Positions 1 through 11,960 of a stretch of 64,000 nucleotides of DNA are shown piece by piece. The stretch is from the NCBI GenBank assembly GCA_958298945.1, contig OY282608.1, forward strand, positions 60,612,951 to 60,676,950. The letters are read 5' to 3'. This stretch comes from Atherix ibis (Eukaryota > Arthropoda > Insecta > Diptera > Athericidae). Below the pieces are notes generated by a model, which saw only the letters and a list, made by a program, of their open reading frames with translations, searched no databases and had not been told where the DNA came from. A program made the translations under genes and the position numbers. How positions within the stretch are numbered: position 1 is the first letter of the stretch; every line of letters starts with the position of its first letter.

Positions 1-664
1 GTTGGTTTTTTCGTTTGTTGGTTTGTTCGTTTGTTGGTTTGTTGGTTACTTGGTTTTTTGGTTTGTTTGTTGGTTGGTTTGTTCGTTTGTTGGTTTGTTG
101 GTTACTTGGTTTGTTGGTTTGTTGGTTTGTTGGTTTGTTGGGTTGTTGGTTTGTTGGTTTGTTGGTTTGTTGGTTTGTTGGTTTGTTGGTTTGTTGGTTT
201 GTTGGTTTGTTGGTTTGTTGGTTTGTTGGTTTGTTGGTTTGTTGGTTTGTTGGTTTGTTGGTTTGTTGGTTTGTTGGTTTGTTGGCTTGTTGGTTTGTTC
301 GTTTGTTGGCTTGTTGGTTTGTTGGTTTGTTGGTTTGTTGGTTTGTTGGTTTGTTCGTTTGTTCGTTTGTTGGTTTGTTGGTTTGTTTGTTTGTTCGTTC
401 GTTGGTTTGTTGGTTTGTTGGTTTGTTGGTTTGTTGGCTTGTTAGCTTGTTGGCTTAATGGTTTGTTGGTTTTTGGTTTGTTGGTTTGTTGGTTTGTTGG
501 TTTGTTGGTTTGTTGGTTTGTTAGTTTGTTGGTTTCTTGGTTTGTTGGTTTGTTGGTTTGTTGGTTTGTTGGTTTTTTGGTTTGTTGGTTTGTTGGTTTC
601 TTGGTTTGTTGGTTTGTTGGTTTGTTGGTTTGTTGGTTTTTTGGTTTGTTGGCTTGTTAGTTTG

Positions 665-2504
665 TTGGTTTGTTGGTTTGTTGTTTGTTGGTTTGTTGGG
701 ATGTTGGTTTACTTGTTTGTTGGTTTGTTGGTTTGTTGGTTTGTTGGTTACTTGGTTTATGGTTTGTTGGTTTTTTGGTTTGTTGGCTTGTTGGTTTGTT
801 GGTTTGTTGGTTTGTTGGTTTGTTCGTTTGTTGGATTTTTGGTTTGTTGGCTTGTTGGCTTGTTGGTTTGTTGGTTTGTTGGTTTGTTGGTTTGTTAGTT
901 TGTTAGCTTGTTCGTTTGTTGGTTTGTTCGTTTGTTGGTTTGTTGTTTATTGGTTTGTTGGTTTTTTCGTTTGTTGGCTTGTTGGTTTGTTGGTTTGTTG
1001 GTTTGTTGGTTTGTTGGTTTATTTGCGTGTTGGTTTGTTGGTTTGTTGGCTTGTTGGCTTGTTGGTTTATTGGTTTGTTGGTTTGTTGGTTTGTTGGTTT
1101 GTTCGTTTGTTGGTTTGTTGGTTTGTTGGTTTGTTGGGTTGTTGGTTTGTTGGTTTGTTGGTTTGTTGGTTTGTTGGTTTGTTGGTTTGTTGGTTTGTTG
1201 GTTTGTTGGTTTGTTGGTTTGTTGGTTTGTTGGTTTGTTGGTTTGTTGGTTTGTTGGTTTGTTGGTTTGTTGGTTTGTTGGTTACTTGGTTTGTTGGTTT
1301 GTTGGTTTTTGGTTTGTTGGCTTGTTGGTTTGTTGGTTTGTTGGTTTGTTGGCTTGTTGGTTTGTTGGTTTGTTGGTTTGTTGGTTTGTTGGTTTGTTGG
1401 TTTGTTAGTTTTTTGGTTTGTTGGCTTGTTGGTTTGTTGGTTTGTTGGTTTGTTAGTTTGTTGGTTTGTTGGTTTGTTGGTTTGTTGGGTTGTTGGTTTG
1501 TTGGTTTGTTGGTTTGTTGGTTTGTTGGTTTGTTGGTTTGTTTGTTTGCTGGTTTGTTTGTTTGTTGGTTTGTTGGTTTGTTGGTTTGTTGGTTTGTTGT
1601 TTGTTGGTTTGTTGGGATGTTGGTTTACTTGTTTGTTGGTTTGTTGGTTTGTTGGTTTGTTGGTTACTTGGTTTATGGTTTGTTGGTTTTTTGGTTTGTT
1701 GGCTTGTTGGTTTGTTGGTTTGTTGGTTTGTTGGTTTGTTCGTTTGTTGGATTGTTGGTTTGTTGGCTTGTTGGCTTGTTGGTTTGTTGGTTTGTTGGTT
1801 TGTTGGTTTGTTAGTTTGTTAGCTTGTTCGTTTGTTGGTTTGTTCGTTTGTTGGTTTGTTGTTTATTGGTTTGTTGGTTTTTTCGTTTGTTGGCTTGTTG
1901 GTTTGTTGGTTTGTTGGTTTGTTGGTTTGTTGGTTTATTTGCGTGTTGGTTTGTTGGTTTGTTGGCTTGTTGGCTTGTTGGTTTATTGGTTTGTTGGTTT
2001 GTTGGTTTGTTGGTTTGTTCGTTTGTTGGTTTGTTGGTTTGTTGGTTTGTTGGGTTGTTGGTTTGTTGGTTTGTTGGTTTGTTGGTTTGTTGGTTTGTTG
2101 GTTTGTTGGTTTGTTGGTTTGTTGGTTTGTTGGTTTGTTGGTTTGTTGGTTTGTTGGTTTGTTGGTTTGTTGGTTTGTTGGTTTGTTGGTTTGTTGGTTT
2201 GTTGGTTACTTGGTTTGTTGGTTTGTTGGTTTTTGGTTTGTTGGCTTGTTGGTTTGTTGGTTTGTTGGTTTGTTGGCTTGTTGGTTTGTTGGTTTGTTGG
2301 TTTGTTGGTTTGTTGGTTTGTTGGTTTGTTAGTTTTTTGGTTTGTTGGCTTGTTGGTTTGTTGGTTTGTTAGTTTGTTGGTTTGTTGGTTTGTTGGTTTG
2401 TTGGGTTGTTGGTTTGTTGGTTTGTTGGTTTGTTGGTTTGTTGGTTTGTTGGTTTGTTGGTTTGTTTGTTTGCTGGTTTGTTTGTTTGTTGGTTTGTTGG
2501 TTTG
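665..2504 (+). repeat. 916-bp tandem duplication (two copies)
   Basis: Copy 1 is about 665-1,580 and copy 2 about 1,581-2,504. The GGGATG marker lies at 698 and 1,614. The GGGTT marker lies at 1,136 and 2,052, and again at 1,487 and 2,403, always 916 bp apart. The rare TTTATTTGCGTG stretch also occurs once per copy (about 1,018 and 1,934). Near the end copy 2 carries one extra octamer, so the offset becomes 924 bp. At least one substitution separates the copies (837 against 1,753). The closeness of the copies suggests a fairly recent tandem event. Confidence 0.85.
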
Positions 2505-5500
2505 TTGGTTTGTTCGTTTGTTGGCTTGTTGATTTGTTGGCTTGTTGGCTTGTTGGTTTGTTGGTTTGTTGGTTTGTTGGTTTGTTGGTTTGTTGGTTTG
2601 TTGGGTTGTTGGTTTGTTCGTTTGTTGGTTTGTTCGTTTGTTGGTTTGTTGTTTGTTGTTTGTTGGTTTGTTGGTTTGCTGGTTTGTTGGCTTGTTGGCT
2701 TGTTGGTTTGTTGGGTTGTTCGTTTGTTGGTTTGTTGGTTACTTGGTTTGTTGGTTTGTTGGTTTTTTGGTTTGTTGGCTTGTTGGTTTGTTCTTTTGTT
2801 GGTTTGTTGGTTTGTTGGTTTGTTGGTTTGTTGGTTTGTTGGTTTGTTGGTTTGTTGGTTTGTTGGTTTGTTGGTTTGTTGGTTTATTGGTTTGTTGGTT
2901 TGTTGGTTTGTTCGTTTGTTGGTTTGTTCGTTTGTTGGTTTGTTGGGTTGTTGGTTTGTTGGTTTGTGGGTTTGTTGGTTTGTTGGTTTTTTGGTTTGTT
3001 TTTTGTTCGTTTATTGGTTTTTTGGTTTGTTGGTTTGTTGTTTTGTTGGTTTGTTGGCTTGTTGGTTTGTTGGTTTGTTGGTTTCTTGGTTTGATGGTTT
3101 GTTTGTTCGTTTGTTCGTTTGTTGATTTGTTTGTTTGTTGGTTTGTTCGTTTTTTGGTTTGTTGGTTACTTGGTTCGTTGGTTTGTTGGTTTTTTGGTTT
3201 GTTGGTTTGTTGGTTTGTTGGCTTGTTGGTTTATTGGTTTGTTGGTTTGTTGGTTTATTGGTTTGTTCATTTGTTGGTTTGTTGGTTTGTTGGTTTGCTG
3301 GTTTGTTGAATTGTTGGTTTGTTGGCTTGTTGGCTTGTTGGTTTGTTGGTTTGTTCGTTTGTTGGTTTGTTGGTTACTTGGTTTGTTGGTTTGTTGGTTT
3401 TTTGGTTTGTTGGCTTGTTGGTTTTTTCGTTTGTTAGTTTCTTGGTTTGTTGGTTTGTTGGCTTGTGGGTTTGTTGGTTTGTTGGTTTGTTGGTTTGCTT
3501 GTTTGTTCATTTGTTGGTTTGTTGGTTTGTTGGTTTGTTGGTTTGTTGGTTTGTTGGTTTGTTGGTTTGTTCGTTTGTTGGTTTGTTGGTTTGTTGGTTT
3601 GTTGGTTACTTGGTTTGTTGGTTTGTTGGTTTTTTGGTTTGTTGGCTTGTTGGTTTGTTGGTTTGTTGGTTTGTTGGCTTGTTGGTTTGTTGGTTTGTTG
3701 GTTTGTTGGTTTGTTAGTTTGTTGGTTTTTTGGTTTGTTGGCTTGTTGGTTTGTTGGTTTGTTGGTTTGTTGGTTTGTTGGTTTGTTGCTTTGTTGGTTT
3801 GTTGGTTTGTTGGTTTGTTGGTTTGTTGGTTTGTTGGTTTGTTGGTTTGTTGGTTTGTTTGTTTGTTGGTTTGTTGGTTTGTTGGTTTGTTCGTTTGTTG
3901 GCTTGTTGGTTTGTTGGCTTGTTGGTTTGTTGGTTTGTTGGTTTGTTGGTTTGTTCGTTTGTTGGTTTGTTGGGATGTTGGTTTAGTTGTTTGTTGGTTT
4001 GTTGGTTTGTTGGTTTGTTGGTTTGTTGGTTACTTGGTTTATGGTTTGTTGGTTTTTTGGTTTGTTGGCTTGTTGGTTTGTTGGTTTGTTGGTTTGTTGG
4101 TTTGTTCGTTTGTTGGTTTGTTGGTTTGTTGGCTTGTTGGCTTGTTGGTTTGTTGGTTTGTTGGTTTGTTGGTTTGTTAGTTTGTTAGCTTGTTCGTTTG
4201 TTGGTTTGTTCGTTTGTTGGTTTGTTGTTTATTGGTTTGTTGGTTTTTTCGTTTGTTGGTTTGTTTGTTTGTTCGTTTGTTGGTTTGTTGGTTTGTTGGT
4301 TTGCTGGTTTTTTGAATTGTTGGTTTGTTGGCTTGTTGGCTTGTTGGTTTGTTGGTTTGTTCGTTTGTTGGTTTGTTGGCTTGTTGGTTTGTTGGTTTGT
4401 TGGTTTGTTGGCTTGTGGGTTTGTTGGTTTGTTTGTTTGTTGGTTTGTTGGTTTGTTGGTTTGTTGGTTTGTTGGTTTGTTGGTTTTTTGGTTTGTAGGT
4501 TTCTTGGTTTGTTGGTTTGTTGGTTTGATATTTTGTTGGTTTCTTGGTTTGTTGGTTTGTTGGTTTCTTGCTTTTTGGTTTGTTGGCTTGTTGGTTTGTT
4601 GGTTTGTTGGTTTGTTGGTTTTTTGGTTTGTTGGTTTATTAGTTTGTTGGTTTACTTGTTTGCTGGTTTGTTGGTTTGTAGGTTTGTTGGTTTGTTGGTT
4701 TGTTGGTTTGTTGGTTTGTTGGTTACTTGGTTTGTTGGTTTGTTGGTTTTTGGTTTGTTGGCTTGCTGGTGTGTTGGTTTGTTGGTTTTTTGGCTTGTTG
4801 GTTTGTTGGTTTGTTGGTTTGTTGGTTTGTTGGTTTGTTGGTTTTTTGGTTTGTTGGCTTGTTGGTTTGTTGGTTTGTTAATTTGTTGGTTTGTTGGGTT
4901 GTTGGTTTGTTGGTTTGTTGGTTTCTTGGTTTGTTGGTTTGTTTGTTTGCTGGTTTGTTTGTTTGTTGGTTTGTTGGTTTGTTGGTTTGTTCGTTTGTTG
5001 GCTTGTTGGTTTGTTGGCTTGTTGGTTTGTTGGTTTGTTGGTTTGTTGGTTTGTTGGTTTGTTGGTTTGTTGGTTTGTTCGTTTGTTGGTTTGTTCGTTT
5101 GTTGGTTTGTTGTTTGTTGTTTGTTGGTTTTTTGGTTTTTTCGTTTGTTGGCTTGTTGGTTTATTTGTTTGTTGGTTTTTTTGGTTTGTTGGTTTGTCGG
5201 TTTATTTGTTTGTTGGTTTGTTGGCTTGTTGGTTTGTTGGTCTGTTGGTTTGTTGTTTTGTTGGTTTGTTGGTTTTTTCGTTTGTTGGTTTGCTGGTTTG
5301 TTGGCTTGTTGGTTTGTTGGCTTGTTGGCTTGTTGGTTTGTTGGGTTGTTCGTTTTTTGGTTTGTTGGTTACTTGGTTTGTTGGTTTGTTGGTTTTTTGG
5401 TTTGTTGGCTTGTTGGTTTGTTCTTTTGTTGGTTTGTTGGTTTGTTGGTTTGTTGGTTTGTTGGTTTGTTGGTTTGTTGGTTTGTTGGTTTGTTGGTTTG

Positions 5501-6980
5501 TTGGTTTGTTGGTTTGTTGGTTTGTTGGTTTGTTGGTTTGTTGATTTGTTGGTTTTTTCGTTTCTTGGTTTGTTGGTTTGTTGGTTTGTTGGTTTGTTCG
5601 TTTGTTGGTTTGTTGGGTTGTTGGTTTGTTGGTTTGTGGGTTTGTTGGTTTGTTGGTTTGTTGGTTTGTTTGTTTGTTCGTTTATTGGTTTTTTGGTTTG
5701 TTGGTTTGTTGTTTTGTTGGTTTGTTGGCTTGTTGGTTTGTTGGTTTGTTGGTTTCTTGGTTTGATGGTTTGTTGGTTTGCTTGTTTGTTCGTTTGTTCG
5801 TTTGTTGGTTTGTTTGTTTGTTGGTTTGTTCGTTTTTTGGTTTGTTGGTTACTTGGTTCGTTGGTTTGTTGGTTTTTTGGTTTGTTGGTTTGTTGGTTTG
5901 TTGGCTTGTTGGTTTATTGGTTTGTTGGTTTGTTGGTTTGTTGGTTTGTTCGTTTGTTGGTTTGTTGGTTTGTTGGTTTGCTGGTTTGTTGAATTGTTGG
6001 TTTGTTGGCTTGTTGGCTTGTTGGTTTGTTGGTTTGTTCGTTTGTTGGTTTGTTGGTTTGTTGGTTTGTTGGTTTTTTGGTTTGTTGGCTTGTTGGTTTT
6101 TTCGTTTGTTAGTTTCTTGGTTTGTTGGTTTATTGGCTTGTGGGTTTGTTGGTTTGTTGGTTTGTTATTTTGTTGGTTTGTTTGTTTGTTCGTTTGTTGG
6201 TTTGTTGGTTTGTTGGTTTGTTGGTTTGTTGGTTTGTTGGTTTGTTGGTTTGTTGGTTTGTTGGTTTGTTGGTTTGTTGGTTTGTTGGTTTGTTGGTTTC
6301 TTGGTTTGTTGGTTTGTTGGTTTGTTATTTTGTTGGTTTCTTGGTTTGTTGGTTTGTTGTTTTGTTGCTTTTTGGTTTGTTGGCTTGTTGGTTTGTTGGT
6401 TTGTTGGTTTGTTGGTTTTTTGGTTTGTTGGTTTGTTAGTTTGTTGGTTTACTTGTTTGCTGGTTTGTTGGTTTGTTGGTTTGTTGGTTTGTTGGTTTGT
6501 TGGTTTGTTGGTTTGTTGGTTTGTTGGTTACTTGGTTTGTTGGTTTGTTGGTTTTTTGGTTTGTTGGCTTGTTGGTTTATTGGTTTGTTGGTTTGTTGGC
6601 TTGTTGGTTTGTTGGTTTGTTGGTTTGTTGGTTTGTTAGTTTGTTTGTTTTTTGGTTTGTTGGCTTGTTGGTTTGTTGGTTTGTTGGTTTGTTGGTTTGT
6701 TGGTTTGTTGCTTTGTTGGTTTGTTGGTTTGTTGGTTTGTTGGTTTGTTGGTTTGTTGGTTTGTTGGTTTGTTGGTTTGTTGGTTTGTTGGTTTGTTGGC
6801 TTGTTGGTTTGTTGGTTTGTTGGTTTGTTCGTTTGTTGGCTTGTTGGTTTGTTGGCTTGTTGGTTTGTTGGTTTGTTGGTTTGTTGGTTTGTTCGTTTGT
6901 TGGTTTGTTGGTTTGCTGGTTTGTTGGCTTGTTAGTTTGTTGGCTTGTTGGCTTGTTGGTTTGTTGGTTTGTTCGCTTGT
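2505..6980 (+). repeat. Mosaic segmental duplication (offsets about 1.8, 2.65 and 2.9 kb)
   Basis: About 2,700-3,450 matches about 5,340-6,120: GGGTTGTTCG at 2,713 and 5,343, TTCTTTTG at 2,791 and 5,421, TTGATGG at about 3,091 and 5,762, and TTGAATTG near 3,306 and 5,989. The offset drifts from 2,630 to 2,683 bp, mostly by whole octamers. About 4,380-4,750 matches 6,180-6,545 with offset near 1,797 (TTTACTTG at 4,651 and 6,448). About 3,610-3,960 matches 6,535-6,900 with offset near 2,922 (GCTTTG at 3,788 and 6,710). The changing offsets show several overlapping events. Confidence 0.7.
3960..4255 (+). repeat. Partial third copy of the 916-bp unit
   Basis: GGGATG recurs at 3,972, followed by the same GGTTACTTGGTTTATGG and GTTTATTGG markers found in the 916-bp unit, about 2,358-2,366 bp after the second copy. 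Only about 300 bp match before the sequence diverges. It differs at a TTTAGTTG site where the tandem copies have TTTACTTG. It is separated from the tandem pair, so it is an older or transposed piece. Confidence 0.75.
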
Positions 6981-9670
6981 TGGTTTGTTAGTTACTTGGT
7001 TTGTTGTTTTGTTGGTTTTTTGGTTTGTTGGCTTGTTGGTTTGTTCTTTTGTTGGTTTGTTGGTTTGTTGGTTTGTTGGTTTGTTGGTTTGTTGGTTTGT
7101 TGGTTTGTTGGTTTGTTGGTTTTTTCGTTTGTTGGTTTGTTGGTTTGTTGGTTTGTTGGTTTGTTGGTTTGTTGGTTTGTTCGTTTGCTGGTTTCTTGGT
7201 TTGTTTGTTTGTTGGTTTGTGGGTTTGTTGGTTTGTAGGTTTGTTGGTTTGTTTGTTTGTTCGTTTATTGGTTTTTTGGTTTGTTGGTTTGTTGGTTTGT
7301 TGGTTTGTTGGCTTGTTGGTTTGTTGGTTTGTTGGTTTCTTGGTTTGTTGGTTTGTTGGTCTGTTTGTTTGTTCGTTTGTTCGTTTGTTGGTTTGTTTGT
7401 TTGTTGGTTTGTTCGTTTTTTGGTTTGTTGGTTACTTGGTTCGTTGGTTTGTTGGTTTTTTGGTTTGTTGGTTTGTTGGTTTGTTGGCTTGTTGGTTTGT
7501 TCGTTTGTTGGCTTGTTGGTTGTTGGTTTGTTGGTTTCCTTGTTTGTTGGTTTGTTGGTTTATTGGTTTGTTGGTTACTTGGTTTGTTGGTTTGTTGGTT
7601 TGTTGGTTTGTTGGTTTGTTGGTTTGTTTGTTTGTTTGTTTGTTCGTGTGTTGATTTGTTGGTTTGTTGGTTTGTTTGTTTGTTCGTTTGTTGGTTTGTT
7701 GGTTTGTTGGTTTGTTGGTTTGTTGGTTTGTTGGTTTGTTGTTTTGTTGGTTTGTTGGCTTGTTGGTTTGTTCGTTTGTTGGCTTGTTGGTTTGCTGTTT
7801 TGTTGGTTTGTTGGTTTGTTCATTTGTTGGTTTGTTGGTTTGTTGGTTACTTGGTTTGTTGGATTGTTTGTTTGTTGGTTTGTTCGTTTGTTTGTTTGTT
7901 GGTTTGTTAATTTGTTGGTTTGTTGGCTTGTTGGCTTGTTGGTTTGTTGGTTTGTTGGCTTGTTGGTTTGTTGGTTTGTTGGCTTGTTGGTTTGTTGGTT
8001 TGTTGGTTTGTTGGTTTGTTGTTTTGTTGGCTTGTTGGTTTGTTGGTCTGTTGGTTTCTTGGTTTGTTTGTTTGTTAGTTTGTTGGTTTGTTCGTTTGTT
8101 GGCTTTATGGTTTGTTGGCTTGTTGGCTGGTTGGTTTGTTGGTTTATTGGTTTGTTGGTTTGTTGGTTTGTTGGTTTGTTGGTTTGTTCGTTTGTTGGTT
8201 TGTTGGTATGTTCGTTTGCTGGATTGTTGGCTTGTTGGTTTGTTTGTTTGTTGGTTTGTTTGTTTGTTGGCTTGCTGGTTTGTTGGTTACTAGGTTTGTT
8301 GGTTTGTTGGTTTGTTAGTTTGTTGGTTTGTTGGTTTGTTGGTTTGTTGGTTTGTTCATTTGTTGGTTTGTTGGTTTATTGGTTTGTTGGTTTGTTGGTT
8401 TGTTCGTTTGTTGGTTTGTTCGTTTATTTGTTTGTTTGTTTGTTGGTTTGTTGTTTGTTGGTTTGTTGGTTTGTGGGTTTGTTGGTTTGTTCGTTTGTTG
8501 GTTTGTTTGTTTGTTGGTTTCTTGGTTTGTTGGTTTGTTTGTTTGTTGGTTTGTTGGTTTGTTTGTTTGTTCGTTTGTTGGTTTGTTGGTTTGTTGATTT
8601 GTTTGTTTGTTGGTTTGTTGGTTTGTTGGGGTGTTGGTTTGTTGGTTTGTTGGTTTCTTGGTTTGTTGGTTTGTTGGTTTGTGGGTTTGTTCGTTTATTC
8701 GTTTGTTCGTTTGTTGGTTTGTTTGTTTGTTGGTTTGTTCGCTTGTTGGTTTGTTGGTTACTTGGTTTGTTGGTTTGTCGGTTTGTTGGTTTGTTGGTTT
8801 GTTGGTTTGTTGGTTTGTTGGTTTGTTGGTTTGTTGGTTTGTTGGTTTGTTGGTTTGTTGGTTTGTTGGTTTGTTGCTTTGTTGGTTTGTTGGTTTGTTG
8901 GTTTGTTGGTTTGTTGGTTTGTTCGTTTGTTGGTTTGTTGGTTTGTTCGTTTGTTGGCTTGTTGACTTGTTGGTTTGTTGGTTAGTTTGTTTGTTGGTTT
9001 GTTCGTTTGTTGGCTTGTTGGTTTGTTGGTTACTTGGTTTGTTGGTTTGTTGGTTTGTTGGTTTGTTCGTTTGTTGGTTTGTTGGTTTATTGGTTTATTG
9101 GTTTGTTGGTTTGTTCGTTTGTTGGTTTGTTCGTTTGTTGGTTTGTTTGTTTGTTGGTTTGTTCGTTGGTTTGTTTGTTGGTTTGTTCGTTTGTTGGTTT
9201 GTTCGTTTGTTGGCTTGTTGGTTTGTTGGCTTGTTGGCTTGTTGGTTTGTTGGTTTGTTGGTTTGTTGGTTTGTAGGTTTGTTGGTTTGTTCGTTTGTTG
9301 GTTTGTTCGTTTGTTGGTTTGTTGTTTGGTGTTTGTTGGTTTGTTGGTTTTTTCGTTTGTTGGCTTGTTAATGTATTGGTTTGTTGGTTTTTTTTGGTTT
9401 GTTGGTTTGTTGGTTTATTTGTTTGTTGGTTTGTTGGTTTGTTGGCTTGTTGGTTTGTTGGTTTGTTGGTTTGTTGGTTTGTTCGTTTGTTGGTTTGTTG
9501 GTTTGTTGGTTTGCTGGTTTGTTGGCTTGATGGTTTGTTGGCTTGTTGGCTTGTTGGTTTGTTGGTTTGTTCGTTTGTTGGTTTGTTGTTTACTTGGTTT
9601 GTTGGTTTGTTGGTTTTAGGTTTGTTGGCTTGTTGGTTTGTTCTTTTGTTGGTTTGTTGGTTTGTTCGTT
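6981..9670 (+). repeat. First member of a 6-kb-offset segmental duplication
   Basis: From about 7,350 to 9,670 the variant order matches about 13,270-15,700. GGTCTG lies at 7,358 and 13,278, GGTTACTAGG at 8,285 and 14,237, a GGGG run at 8,628 and 14,588, GTATTGG near 9,373 and 15,407, and TTCTTTT at 9,641 and 15,675. Offsets rise from 5,920 to 6,034 bp, so several insertions separate the copies. The stretch 6,981-7,350 carries a partial third copy of the TTCTTTTG module seen near 2,791 and 5,421. No gene lies here. Confidence 0.75.
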
Positions 9671-9689
9671 TGTTGGCTTGTTGGTTTGT

Positions 9690-11960
9690 TGGCTTGTTGG
9701 CTGGTTGGTTTGTTGGTTTATTGGTTTGTTGGTTTGCTGGTTTGTTGGTTTGTTGGTTTGTTCGTTTGTTGGTTTGTTGGTTTGTTCGTTTGTTGGCTTG
9801 TCGGCTTGTTGGTTTGTTTGTTTGTTGGTTTGTTCGTTTGTTGGCTTGTTGGTTTGTTGGTTACTTGGTTTGTTGGTTTGTTGGTTTGTTGGTTTGTTGG
9901 TTTGTTCGTTTGTTGGTTTGTTGGTTTATTGGTTTGTTGGTTTGTTCGTTTGTTGGTTTGTTCGTTTGTTGGTTTGTTTGTTTGTTGGTTTGTTGTTTGT
10001 TGGTTTGTTGGTTTGTTGGTTTGTTGGTTTGTTGGTTTGTTCGTTTGTTGGTTTGTTTGTTTGTTGGTTTCTTGGTTTGTTGGTTTGTTTTTTTGTTGGT
10101 TTGTTGGTTTGTTTGTTTTTTCGTTTGTTGGTTTGTTGGTTTGTTGGTTTGTTGGTTTGTTGGTTTGTTGGTTTGTTGGTTTGTTGGTTTGTTGGTTTGT
10201 TGGTTTGTTGGTTTGTTGCTTTGTTGGTTTGTTGGTTTGTTGGTTTGTTGGCTTGTTGGTTTGTTCGTTTGTTGGTTTGTTGGTTTGTTCGTTTGTTGGC
10301 TTGTTGACTTGTTGATTCGTTGGTTTGTTTGTTTGTTGGTTTGTTCGTTTGTTGGCTTATTGGTTTGTTGGTTACTTGGTTTGTTGGTTTGTTGGTTTGT
10401 TGGTTTATTCGTTTGTTGGTTTGTTGGCTTGTTGGTTTGTTGGTTTGTTGGCTTGTTGGTTTGTTGGCTTGTTGGTTTGTTGGTTTGTTGGTTTGTTGGT
10501 TTGTTGTTTTGTTGGCTTGTTAGTTTGTTGGTTTGTTGGTTTCTTGGTTTGTTTGTTTGTTGGTTTGTTGGTTTGTTGGTTTGTTGGTTTGTTCGTTTGT
10601 TGGCTTGTTGGTTTGTTGGCTTGTTGGCTGGTTGGTTTGTTGGTTTATTGGTTTGTTGGTTTGCTGGTTTGTTGGTTTGTTGGTTTGTTCGTTTGTTGGT
10701 TTGTTGGTTTGTTCGTTTGTTGGCTTGTCGGCTTGTTGGTTTGTTTGTTTGTTGGTTTGTTCGTTTGTTGGCTTGTTGGTTTGTTGGTTACTTGGTTTGT
10801 TGGTTTGTTGGTTTGTTGGTTTGTTCGTTTGTTGGTTTGTTGGTTTATTGGTTTGTTGGTTTGTTCGTTTGTTGGCTTGTTGGTTTGTTGACTTGTTGGC
10901 TGGCTGGTTTGTTGGTTTATTGGTTTGTTGGTTTGCTGGTTTGTTGGTTTGTTGGTTTGTTCGTTTGTTGGTTTGTTGGTTTGTTCGTTTGTTGGCTTGT
11001 CGGCTTGTTGGTTTGTTTGTTTGTTGGTTTGTTCGTTTGTTGGCTTGTTGGTTTGTTGGTTTGTTGGTTTGTTGGTTTGTTCGTTTGTTGGCTTGTTGGT
11101 TTGTTGGCTTGTTGGCTGGTTGGTTTGTTGGTTTATTGGTTTGTTGGTTTGCTGCTTTGTTGGTTTGTTGGTTTGTTCGTTTGTTGGTTTGTTGGTTTGC
11201 TCGTTTGTTGGCTTGTCGGCTTGTTGGTTTGTTTGTTTGTTGGTTTGTTCGTTTGTTGGCTTGTTGGTTTGTTGGTTTCTTGGTTTGTTTGTTTGTTGGT
11301 TTGTTGGTTTGTTGGTTTGTTGGTTTGTTCGTTTGTTGGCTTGTTGGTTTGTTGGCTTGTTGGCTGGTTGGTTTGTTGGTTTATTGGTTTGTTGGTTTGC
11401 TGGTTTGTTGGTTTGTTGGTTTGTTCGTTTGTTGGTTTGTTGGTTTGTTCGTTTGTTGGCTTGTCGGCTTGTTGGTTTGTTTGTTTGTTGGTTTGTTCGT
11501 TTGTTGGCTTGTTGGTTTGTTGGTTACTTGGTTTGTTGGTTTGTTGGTTTGTTGGTTTGTTGGTTTGTTCGTTTGTTGGTTTGTTGGTTTGTTAATTTGT
11601 TGGTTTGTTGGCTTGTTGGCTTGTTGGTTTGTTGGTTTGTTGGCTTGTTGGTTTGTTGGCTTGTTGGTTTGTTGGTTTGTTGGTTTGTTGGTTTGTTGTT
11701 TTGTTGGCTTGTTAGTTTGTTGGTTTGTTGGTTTCTTGGTTTGTTTGTTTGTTGGTTTGTTGGTTTGTTTGTTTGTTCGTTTGTTGGCTTGTTGGTTTGT
11801 TGGCTTGTTGGCTGGTTGGTTTGTTGGTTTATTGGTTTGTTGGTTTGCTGGTTTGTTGGTTTGTTGGTTTGTTCGTTTGTTGGTTTGTTGGTTTGTTCGT
11901 TTGTTGGCTTGTCGGCTTGTTGGTTTGTTTGTTTGTTGGTTTGTTCGTTTGTTGGCTTGT
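9690..11960 (+). repeat. Cluster of six GTCGGC-marked short modules
   Basis: A module of roughly 120 bp carries GGCTGGTTGG, then a TTTATTGG unit, then GTTTGCTGG, and ends in GGCTTGTCGGCTTG. The TCGGC marker lies at 9,801, 10,728, 11,000, 11,216, 11,464 and 11,912. Spacings are 927, 272, 216, 248 and 448 bp; the last four are exact multiples of 8. In one copy GGCTGGTTGG reads GGCTGGCTGG (about 10,898). Related modules in later HORs (for example 16,780) read GGCTTGTTGGCTTG instead. This is a local burst of amplification in octamer register. Confidence 0.75.
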
